DNA of 35,826 nucleotides. It comes from a bacterium. GTDB taxonomy: Bacteria; Patescibacteriota; Minisyncoccia; CAIUEV01. Of this stretch, positions 17,845-24,812 are shown one piece after another (position 1 is the stretch's first letter; every line of letters starts with the position of its first letter). Below the pieces are notes generated by a model. It worked only from the letters and a program-made list of their open reading frames with translations, did not search any database and was not told where the DNA came from. Location of the stretch: positions 1 through 35,826 of the forward strand of contig JAJYBC010000004.1 in the NCBI GenBank assembly GCA_021779255.1, in the 5' to 3' direction. The position numbers were made by a program, and so were the translations under genes.

Positions 17845-17922
17845 AAATCTTATTTAAAAATTTAATCTGTATCTCTTTTATATCTTAATAATAGCAAAAT
17901 GAAAAGAGTAATTGAAAATAAG

Positions 17923-17999
17923 ACGCCGAGAGTACCGGGCTGGGGCGGGGAAGCGCCTTCATCTTGGAACTGCCAGGATTGAAGGGAAAAAGGTGAGAA
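17923..17999 (+). repeat. Repeat B copy 2
   Basis: acgccgagagtaccgggctggggcggggaagcgccttcatc... to gtgagaa. Confidence 0.95.
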
Positions 18000-18023
18000 T
18001 TTTTTAATATTTCATGATTGACA
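17993..18023 (+). promoter_or_regulatory. Repeat P copy 4: promoter for module 2
   Basis: gtgagaattttttaatatttcatgattgaca, then gagaataagtttattatag. Confidence 0.7.
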
Positions 18024-18105
18024 GAGAATAAGTTTATTATAGGATTAAAGTAAAGAAATTTTTATCTTTGATGTTGTTGCTTTTATATTCTAATCCAATA
18101 GTTAA

Positions 18106-19356
18106 ATGACCAGTAAACTTTTTTTAAAGAAAAAACCGACTTTGCAAGATTTGCAACAATATGTAAGGGCTTTAAATAAAGAAAGGGGGTTCAAAAATAC
18201 TTTAAAAAGTAGTTTTGTTCATCTAGTAAGCGAAGTTGGGGAGCTAGCTAAAGAATTTCAAAAAAGCGATCAAAATAAGAAAGAAATAGGCTTTGAAATT
18301 GTAGATATTCTCATCTTTCTTCTGGATTTGGCTAACCAAAATAATGTTGATTTAGAAAAAGCTTTTCGAGAGAAAGAAGAAATAAATAAAAAGCGTCCAT
18401 GGAGAGAAATAGAAAACAAAGAGCTTCCTGCTAAAAATGAACTCATAAAATTTAATTCTAAAAATCATTTTTTTAACATATCTAATGATAAAATTCCTTT
18501 TCAAGAAATAGTCAAAAAGACAAAAGTTCCTTTGTCAGTTATCTTGCAAATAACAAGAGAATGTAATTCAAATTGTATTTTTTGTAGCGAAAAAGGAAAT
18601 AAAATACCCGACCCGACATTAGAAGAATTAAGAATAATAAAAAATAATCTAAGAGGAGTTCGTCGTGTTTTTCTTTCAGGCGGGGAGCCTCTCCTAAGAA
18701 AAGATTTATTGGAAATTGTAAATTTATTTAAAGACGAATTTATTATAGGTCTTCCTACGAATGCTATTCCCAACAAAGAATTAGCTAAAAAATTATATGG
18801 AAAAATAGCTTTTGTAAATGTTGGTTTAGAGGGACCCAGATCCATTACAAATAAAGTAAGGGGTGATTATGACAAAATCATGTCAGGGATTTTAGCTTTT
18901 AAAAAAGCTGGGATTCCGATATCTCTTACGGCTGTTGTCTTAAAAAGTACTATTAAGACATTAAAACATACTTGCCAAATTGCCGATGTTCTAGAGGCTG
19001 GAAAGCTGAAACTTATTATGCCTATTAGAAAAGGGAATGCATTGAATATGAAAGAAGAAGAATTTATCTCTAACGAAGATGCAAAAAAATTATATTCTTT
19101 CTTAATTTTAGAGAAAGAAAAGTGTGGATGGAAAATTCCTATAAGAATGACGCTCTGGGAACCAAAAAACGAAGGTTATTCAATACTAGTTTATCCAAAC
19201 GGAGATACTTTTGCATGGCCAGTCTACAAAGAAAAAGACAAAGTTAGTTATTTAGGTAATTTAAAAAAAATGACTATTGAAAATATCTGGAAAAGGTACC
19301 CATACAAAGAAAACCATCTGGCAAAGTACCTCGGAAAAAGTATAAAAACTCTATGA
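18106..19356 (+). CDS. MazG-like domain fused to a radical SAM domain
   Basis: N-term 'HLVSEVGELAKEFQKS...EIVDILIFLLDLANQNNVDLEKAF'; C-term radical SAM 'ITRECNSNCIFCSEKG', 'VFLSGGEPLLRKDL'. Confidence 0.85.
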   Translation: MTSKLFLKKKPTLQDLQQYVRALNKERGFKNTLKSSFVHLVSEVGELAKEFQKSDQNKKEIGFEIVDILIFLLDLANQNNVDLEKAFREKEEINKKRPWREIENKELPAKNELIKFNSKNHFFNISNDKIPFQEIVKKTKVPLSVILQITRECNSNCIFCSEKGNKIPDPTLEELRIIKNNLRGVRRVFLSGGEPLLRKDLLEIVNLFKDEFIIGLPTNAIPNKELAKKLYGKIAFVNVGLEGPRSITNKVRGDYDKIMSGILAFKKAGIPISLTAVVLKSTIKTLKHTCQIADVLEAGKLKLIMPIRKGNALNMKEEEFISNEDAKKLYSFLILEKEKCGWKIPIRMTLWEPKNEGYSILVYPNGDTFAWPVYKEKDKVSYLGNLKKMTIENIWKRYPYKENHLAKYLGKSIKTL

Positions 19357-20102
19357 TTACAAAAGAAAAAAATTTATTCTTTCTTCAGAAGAAAAAAAAT
19401 AAAATTGTGTCTTTTGATGTTGAATGGACAAAAAACTACAGAATCAAAAAAGGTAATAAGTCTTTTTGTTTTTCTTTGGTTTTTTTTGATAATTTTTCTA
19501 AGAAGCTAGTTAAAGAAGAAGACATTCGCTTTGGATTTCAAATGGCATATGCTCAAAATTTATTAGAAATAAAAAAAATAACAACGTTGGCGGAAGAAAA
19601 ATTATCTTTTTTTTTGAAAAATAATTTTTTATTTATTGGTCACCAATTATGTAGTGATCTTAGTGTCTTAAGAGCTTATGGTTCACAAAGTCACAATTTG
19701 ATTAAGCTACAAAAAATATGGAAAAGAAGAAAATCACCTAATTACTCGAGGTTATTTGACTCAAGATTTGATATAAAAACCTTGAAAAATAAAAGTCGAA
19801 GGTTAGTCGATGTTTGTGAAGAATTAAACTTGATTGTCACACAACCAGAATTGAAAGGATCTTCGATGACTTCTATGCAAAATAATTTTTATAATACGAA
19901 AGAAAAACTACTTTACGAAAAGATAGCCGTACTAAACATCAGACACTCTCTATCGACTGGATTAATTTATTTACTATTAACAAAAAAAATAAAATGGTTA
20001 AGAAAAATAAATGTCAACCAGATTCTCTATAATAATATTAAAGATGATTTTTCCTATATCAATTCTCCGGAATTTATTCAACTATTAGATGAAAAACAAT
20101 AA
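19353..20102 (+). CDS. Putative DEDD-type (RNase H-like) 3'-5' exonuclease, divergent
   Basis: 'KIVSFDVEWT' ExoI-like, 'FLFIGHQLCSDLSVLRAYG' ExoII-like; overlaps upstream stop by ATGA; final catalytic Asp not obvious. Confidence 0.5.
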   Translation: MITKEKNLFFLQKKKNKIVSFDVEWTKNYRIKKGNKSFCFSLVFFDNFSKKLVKEEDIRFGFQMAYAQNLLEIKKITTLAEEKLSFFLKNNFLFIGHQLCSDLSVLRAYGSQSHNLIKLQKIWKRRKSPNYSRLFDSRFDIKTLKNKSRRLVDVCEELNLIVTQPELKGSSMTSMQNNFYNTKEKLLYEKIAVLNIRHSLSTGLIYLLLTKKIKWLRKINVNQILYNNIKDDFSYINSPEFIQLLDEKQ

Positions 20103-20114
20103 ATCTTAATCTGT

Positions 20115-20322
20115 AAGATTTAATAATCAAATATTTAAAAAAAAATCAGGCGTCGGACATTTTGCATTAATAATAGGTTTTAACAATAGAAACAAGAAAG
20201 TTTTGATTGGAGATTCTGAGCCACCCTTTTTTAAACAAACATCTATTAAAAAAATTATGCAAGCTACTTCTAATAATTTTGATGGAATAAAAAGAGGTTT
20301 TTATTTAATATCTAAAAAATAG
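20115..20322 (+). pseudogene. C39-like papain-fold peptidase remnant
   Basis: Frame reads RFNNQIFKKKSGVGHFALIIGFNNRNKKVLIGDSEPPFFKQTSIKKIMQATSNNFDGIKRGFYLISKK*; His/Asp half only, no start and no Cys half. Confidence 0.5.
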
Positions 20323-20325
20323 GAA

Positions 20326-20405
20326 TTTACGCCGAGAGCGCTGGGCTGGGGCGGGGAAGCGCCTTCATCTTGGAACTGCCAGGATTGAAGGGAAAAAGGT
20401 GAGAA
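20326..20405 (+). repeat. Repeat B copy 3
   Basis: 80 nt identical to 15306-15385. Confidence 0.95.
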
Positions 20406-20429
20406 TTTTTTAATATTTCACTGTTGATC
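20399..20429 (+). promoter_or_regulatory. Repeat P copy 5
   Basis: gtgagaattttttaatatttcactgttgatc; a further TTGACA..TAGACT pair lies just downstream. Confidence 0.55.
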
Positions 20430-20491
20430 TATTTTTTTCTCTTTATTTGACAAATTTTCAAATAATGGTAGACTACCAGTGGTTGGTAATC

Positions 20492-20555
20492 TAGGGTCTT
20501 GTACTAAGTTGAGTTCTGTCAAAAAATCCGTGTAAAAGCGGATTTTTTGTTTTTA
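20492..20555 (+). repeat. Repeat A copy 4 (inverted relative to copies 1-3)
   Basis: agggtcttgtactaagttgagttctgtcaaaaaatccgtgtaaaagcggattttttgtttt. Confidence 0.9.
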
Positions 20556-20616
20556 GTGAGAAAATACAAATTATGTAATAGACTTAAATAAATAAAGAAG
20601 GTTTAAAATTAATGAT

Positions 20617-21261
20617 TTAACCCTTTTGAATTCCAGCTTTAGGAACTCCTGAAAGAAAAAAGAACATACCTGCCAAAGTGGCTATAAATATTGCTATCCA
20701 AGAAGAGTTTTCCTCAAAATCGGGAAGATATAAATACAAAAATTCGAAATGAAGATATACAAGTTCTCCGATAATCAGCAAAAAAAATACCAATACTTTA
20801 TATAATACGACTGCTATAAAAACAGTAAATGCAAGTCTTGCGACTAATTTTTTATTGTACCGCCAAAAATTTTCTCCAGGTTTTTTGGTTGTAAAAAGCG
20901 TAATTAAAGATAAAATAAAAGATGCTATAAACAATAAAGAATTTGGATCGATCCGATTATTAATGATCTCGTTGATATTTTTCAATGGATATATAAAATA
21001 TATCCATAACGACGAAACGATAAAAAAAGCCAAATAGGCACTATTAATTTTTTTTCTTTCAGAATAAAGCTCGACAGCGAACATTAGAAAAAATCCGATA
21101 GCTAAAAAAGGCATAATTTCTTCTAAGGAAGTGTCATCAAGGTTCATCCAAAATTCGCAGCAACCACTTGCATGCATTGCAATAAGAAAAAACCCTATAA
21201 AACTAGATATGGTAAGAGGAAAGCGGAGGAATGTTTCAAGGGCTTTTGAAACAGCTTTCAT
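20617..21261 (-). CDS. Multi-TM hypothetical membrane protein
   Basis: 214 aa with several hydrophobic segments. Confidence 0.65.
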   Translation of the reverse strand: MKAVSKALETFLRFPLTISSFIGFFLIAMHASGCCEFWMNLDDTSLEEIMPFLAIGFFLMFAVELYSERKKINSAYLAFFIVSSLWIYFIYPLKNINEIINNRIDPNSLLFIASFILSLITLFTTKKPGENFWRYNKKLVARLAFTVFIAVVLYKVLVFFLLIIGELVYLHFEFLYLYLPDFEENSSWIAIFIATLAGMFFFLSGVPKAGIQKG

Positions 21262-21264
21262 TGT

Positions 21265-21606
21265 TTATTGTTTGTAATAAAAATAATAATAGAGGAATTC
21301 TTTAATTCCAGGAGCTTGGGTGCTCCTAGCTTTTAAGTCTTTTCTGTATTGAGTATACAGTTTAAGCGGATTGTTAGTGTCTTTAAAATTTTCCAATTCA
21401 ACGCTAGCAAGCCATTTATAATAAGCGGCGGAGGCTCTTATGACATCTTGAAAAAAAGACCAGAAATTCATTGTCAGATTTTGCCACCAGCTTCTTGCAT
21501 TAGCAGTGATTTCAATTAAATAGAGACTTTCTCTTGGGGTATTAAAAGGGTACTCAAAATTTACTTTTATTTCTAAGTTTAATTTTTCTTTCTTTATCAA
21601 GTTCAT
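21265..21606 (-). CDS. Hypothetical protein, likely cotranscribed with 20617-21261
   Basis: 113 aa ORF, 3 nt from the downstream gene. Confidence 0.5.
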   Translation of the reverse strand: MNLIKKEKLNLEIKVNFEYPFNTPRESLYLIEITANARSWWQNLTMNFWSFFQDVIRASAAYYKWLASVELENFKDTNNPLKLYTQYRKDLKARSTQAPGIKEFLYYYFYYKQ

Positions 21607-21707
21607 ATTTTTTATAGATTATTTTTTTATATCATAAATGATGCAAAAAAGAAAAGCAAAAATATTTTTAGATTGAAAAGTTTAGCTCATTCCGATATTT
21701 ATTTCCT

Positions 21708-21780
21708 GCCGAGAGCGCTGGGCTGGGGCGGGGAAGCGCCTTCATCTTGGAACTGCCAGGATTGAAGGGAAAAAGGTGAG
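21708..21780 (+). repeat. Repeat B copy 4
   Basis: 73 nt identical to the corresponding part of copy 1. Confidence 0.95.
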
Positions 21781-21806
21781 GATTATTTAATATTTCACGG
21801 TTGATA
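21777..21806 (+). promoter_or_regulatory. Repeat P copy 6: promoter-like element upstream of the tRNA-like gene
   Basis: gtgaggattatttaatatttcacggttgata; TATTAT at suitable spacing. Confidence 0.6.
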
Positions 21807-21837
21807 TATTTTTTTCTTTTTGCTATTATCCCTTCGA

Positions 21838-21910
21838 TGTGGGGGTAGCTTGGTGCAGACCTTGGCTCGTCAACCATAGGTCTGGGAGTTCGATTCTCCC
21901 TATCTCCACA
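21838..21910 (+). tRNA. tRNA-like cloverleaf with non-canonical D and anticodon arms
   Basis: tgtgggggta/tatctccaca 10-bp stem; canonical T-arm gggagTTCGATTctccc; agacc...ggtct arm; mini D-arm gcttggtgc. Confidence 0.45.
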
Positions 21911-21991
21911 TCTGATCTGTACCCCATAAATTAGACACAAAGTCCGGTTTTCTTTTGTTAAAATTAATAATTAATCAATTAACAAAAGAAC

Positions 21992-22429
21992 ATGAGAACT
22001 GTGTTTTCGAAAGAGGATATTCTCCTATTGAGACAAAATCCCTGTGTCTTCAGTTGCACTGAAAATTCAGTGAACTACACTTACGAATTCAAAAAACGGG
22101 CTTTAAAGTTGCACAAAGAAGGGGTGACAGCCAGAGAAATCTGGAAACGATCGGGTTTTGAAGTGGACAAATGGAAGCCATCTTACTTTCGTTATGTTTT
22201 AAGAGACTGGAAAAAAATTGTAAAGAAGCGTGGAACAGAAGGACTCTTAAAGCTTGGTGGTGTACAATACGACAGAGGGCCCAACAATACACCAAAAGAC
22301 AAAATCAAGCGATTAAAGCTCCAAGTTAAATACCTTAAAGCTGAAAACGATTTTTTAGCCAAACTCCGGGCCAAAAGAGCGGAGTCAAACTCAGGCCTTG
22401 CGAAAAATACAGAATCTTTAAAGAATTGA
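21992..22429 (+). CDS. IS3-family transposase OrfA
   Basis: 'YTYEFKKRALKLHKEGVTAREIWKRSGFE' HTH and C-terminal coiled coil. Confidence 0.85.
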   Translation: MRTVFSKEDILLLRQNPCVFSCTENSVNYTYEFKKRALKLHKEGVTAREIWKRSGFEVDKWKPSYFRYVLRDWKKIVKKRGTEGLLKLGGVQYDRGPNNTPKDKIKRLKLQVKYLKAENDFLAKLRAKRAESNSGLAKNTESLKN

Positions 22430-23259
22430 AAATCGATGTAGCTGTTCTTTGTGAACTGACAAATGTTTCCAGGAGCGGATACTACAAGTGGTTAAAGACA
22501 GCCGACCAGAGAGATAAAGATCATGAGGATTACTTGAAAATTAAAGAAGTCTTCAACAACGGCAGAGGCAAATGGGGCTGGAGAAGCATCAAAATGAGGC
22601 TTCCCAAGATGAACCACAAGAAAATACAGCGAATTATGAGGAAATACGGGTTACTAACTAAAGTCAGAAGAAGAAATCCGTACAAAGCAATTATGAAGAA
22701 AAGGTTGGAACACAGAGTATTCTCAAACAAATTAGAAAGACAATTCCGCCAGATCGTTCCTTTTAAGGCTTTCTGTACCGACATTACTTATCTGCCATTC
22801 TTGCAAAGATTTGTTTACTTAGCGGTAGTGAAAGATATTGCCAGTGGTGAGGTAGTAGCCTGGAATGCCTCGCTTTACCTTGACATTTCCTTGGTTGTGC
22901 AAACGGTAAGGGATATGCCACAAAATCTTTCTCAGAATGCTATGATCCATTCCGATCAAGGTTTTCACTACACTAATCCATCATATATTAAAATTGTGAG
23001 AGAGACTGGAATGATTCAGTCCATGTCCGGCAAGGGAAACTGCATAGACAACGCGCCCATAGAGTCCTTTTTCGGTCATATGAAGGATGAACTGGAATAC
23101 CAATCATGTAGATCCTTTCAAGAACTTCACTTGAAAATTCTAAAATATATGAGATACTACAATTGCGAAAGAAAACAATGGACAAGAGAAAAGATGGCCC
23201 CAGTTGAATACAGGAAACATCTTCTGACTCGATTAGAAGGGAGTGGGAAGGGGGTTTAA
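22426..23259 (+). CDS. IS3-family transposase OrfB (DDE integrase core)
   Basis: 'FCTDITYLPF', 'MIHSDQGFHYTNPSY', 'IDNAPIESFFGHMKDE'. Confidence 0.93.
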   Translation: MKIDVAVLCELTNVSRSGYYKWLKTADQRDKDHEDYLKIKEVFNNGRGKWGWRSIKMRLPKMNHKKIQRIMRKYGLLTKVRRRNPYKAIMKKRLEHRVFSNKLERQFRQIVPFKAFCTDITYLPFLQRFVYLAVVKDIASGEVVAWNASLYLDISLVVQTVRDMPQNLSQNAMIHSDQGFHYTNPSYIKIVRETGMIQSMSGKGNCIDNAPIESFFGHMKDELEYQSCRSFQELHLKILKYMRYYNCERKQWTREKMAPVEYRKHLLTRLEGSGKGV

Positions 23260-23328
23260 AAAGTGTCCACTAAATGGGGTACACATCATAATAAAACGAC
23301 TTTTTTACACATAACATTTTTAAAATTT

Positions 23329-23568
23329 ATGTATTATGTTTACATATTAAAAACAGCTGATAAGAGATATGTGGGATATTCAAGCAATCTAAAAAGGCGT
23401 ATAGATGAGCATTCTAAAGGCAAAGTATCTTCTACAAAACATAAAAAACCTATTGAATTAATTTACTATGAAGCTTACCTAAAAAAAGAATCAGCTCAAA
23501 AACGTGAAAGAAATTTAAAAAAGTTTGGATCAGCTTATAGTTCCCTGACAAAGCGTATAGATAAATAA
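23329..23568 (+). CDS. GIY-YIG domain endonuclease (UPF0213-like)
   Basis: 'YYVYILKTADKRYVGYSSNLKRRIDEH'; likely start at Met 23329. Confidence 0.88.
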   Translation: MYYVYILKTADKRYVGYSSNLKRRIDEHSKGKVSSTKHKKPIELIYYEAYLKKESAQKRERNLKKFGSAYSSLTKRIDK

Positions 23569-23590
23569 ATGCGGGTGTAGTTAAGTGGTA

Positions 23591-23610
23591 CCTGCCTGCC
23601 GGTAGGCAGG
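23591..23610. repeat. Palindrome in the D-loop of the tRNA-like gene
   Basis: cctgcctgccggtaggcagg. Confidence 0.85.
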
Positions 23611-23626
23611 TAACGGCGGTCTCCAA

Positions 23627-23650
23627 CCCCGCCCTTCGTGAAGGGCGGGG
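23627..23650. repeat. Palindrome covering the anticodon-to-T-arm region of the tRNA-like gene
   Basis: ccccgcccttcgtgaagggcgggg, 11-bp arms. Confidence 0.85.
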
Positions 23651-23779
23651 CGATTCCCTCCACCCGCGCTTGTTAAATATTATATATTGATCAAATTAAA
23701 CAGATAAAAAGTTTTCCCTAATTTCGTCAAAATTGGCAAAAGTATTTTTTTAATATATTATTTTTTTAAAGATTCCCCA

Positions 23780-23861
23780 TTTTTTTGATTTATTTTAATT
23801 TTTAGTAGTAGAGAAGTTTCCCTGCCGAGGGCACACTAACGATTCAAAATAAATCAAAAAA
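23780..23861. repeat. Long AT-rich hairpin with the conserved loop also seen at 2750-2832
   Basis: ttttttgatttatttt / aaaataaatcaaaaaa arms; loop contains agaagtttccctgccgagggcacact. Confidence 0.75.
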
Positions 23862-23904
23862 TACTATAAAAAATTTAATAAAAATAATAAATAAACAAAA
23901 CAAA

Positions 23905-24273
23905 ATGAAAAAAACAGTTCCCAAAGAAGTTCCTAAAGAGAAGAAAGATTCTCTCAATATGGTTGTGCTAGTATGGCTTTTAACTTTTCTCAGCGCTCCA
24001 ACCATTAACACTTTAGTACCGGCCTTTTTTACCCCTGGAGAGAAAACAGTTGATTGGGCAAATGTTTTGCAAGAAATGACCCTGTCTTTTTTTGAGTTAG
24101 CCTTTATAACTCTTTCAATCTCTTTTATTATCAGTCTCTTCGGCAAAAAAGAGTTTCCCAGCCTTTTCAAGGATAGTTTATTGCGTTACACTTTTGTTAT
24201 CGCCAGTTTAATTAACGTGGTTTCAATTATTATGACTCTTTTTTGGTTTTTTGAATCAGAAATAATCAGTTAA
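23905..24273 (+). CDS. Hypothetical membrane protein
   Basis: 122 aa with three hydrophobic segments. Confidence 0.55.
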   Translation: MKKTVPKEVPKEKKDSLNMVVLVWLLTFLSAPTINTLVPAFFTPGEKTVDWANVLQEMTLSFFELAFITLSISFIISLFGKKEFPSLFKDSLLRYTFVIASLINVVSIIMTLFWFFESEIIS

Positions 24274-24287
24274 AATAATTTTCTGAT

Positions 24288-24701
24288 TTATTCTGTCCAA
24301 CGGTTACAAACCTCTGAAGAAGAGACGCATTTGCCGTTGATATTAAGAACTAACCAGTTAGAAAGATCCGAGCTTTTAAATCCCGGCAATTGACCTGTTT
24401 CTTTGTAAACAGACAGAATCCAATTACCGATAATTTTTCCTAATTCATCAAGGCTTAGATCTTTACCGTAAGATCCTTTATAAAAATTCTTTGGCACACC
24501 CATTGAATCCAATTTTTTAATTCTTTCAGCTGTATTATTGCCTTTTTCCGATTGCTTCTTGTTCTTCTTTTTTTTACTTTTCAATTTAGCTTCGGCTTTC
24601 ATAATACTAAGACCAATCTGTTCATTAGAAAAAGACAAAGATAAAGGCGTCAAAAAGCTGAGAGATAAAATTATTGCGCTAAAAATCAAAAATTTCTTCA
24701 T
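24288..24701 (-). CDS. Exported hypothetical protein
   Basis: Signal peptide 'FLIFSAIILSLSFLTPLSLSFS'. Confidence 0.6.
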   Translation of the reverse strand: MKKFLIFSAIILSLSFLTPLSLSFSNEQIGLSIMKAEAKLKSKKKKNKKQSEKGNNTAERIKKLDSMGVPKNFYKGSYGKDLSLDELGKIIGNWILSVYKETGQLPGFKSSDLSNWLVLNINGKCVSSSEVCNRWTE

Positions 24702-24812
24702 AAAATATACTGAAAAATCACTTCAAACTTAACCCGCTATTTTATCTCTTTATTTGATCTTGTCAATAGTTGTGCTATGATTATTGTAGTTTTAACTCTC
24801 TAAAAATTATTC

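Larger units (their letters stand above)
21918..23283 (+). mobile_element. IS3-family insertion sequence
   Basis: Terminal inverted repeats tgtaccccataaattagacac / gtgtccactaaatggggtaca; orfA and orfB transposase genes. Confidence 0.92.
23571..23668 (+). tRNA. tRNA-Trp(CCA)-like gene interrupted by two palindromic elements
   Basis: Acceptor gcgggtg/cacccgc with G73; D-stem gtta/taac; CGGTCTCCAA anticodon region; palindromes at 23591-23610 and 23627-23650. Confidence 0.6.

Noticed and set aside
5318-20555. Classical integron with attC sites
   Set aside because: No IntI-like integrase in the window, no R/L box core sites recognised; repeats A and B do not look like attC.
5318-21780. Interspersed repeats as a CRISPR array
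   Set aside because: Repeats are kilobases apart, separated by genes, in more than one family and without regular spacers or cas genes.
21668-21940. Minus-strand ORF 90 aa (GDRENRTPRPMVDEPRSAPSYPH)
   Set aside because: Antisense to the tRNA-like gene and repeat B; typical spurious ORF.
21911-23290. Target-site duplication for the IS3 element
   Set aside because: Immediate flanks (..gatc / cat..) do not give a convincing 3-5 bp duplication.
23627-23650. Long variable arm of a normal class II tRNA
   Set aside because: Palindrome overlaps anticodon and T-stem strands, and the anticodon context and G73 fit tRNA-Trp, a class I tRNA.
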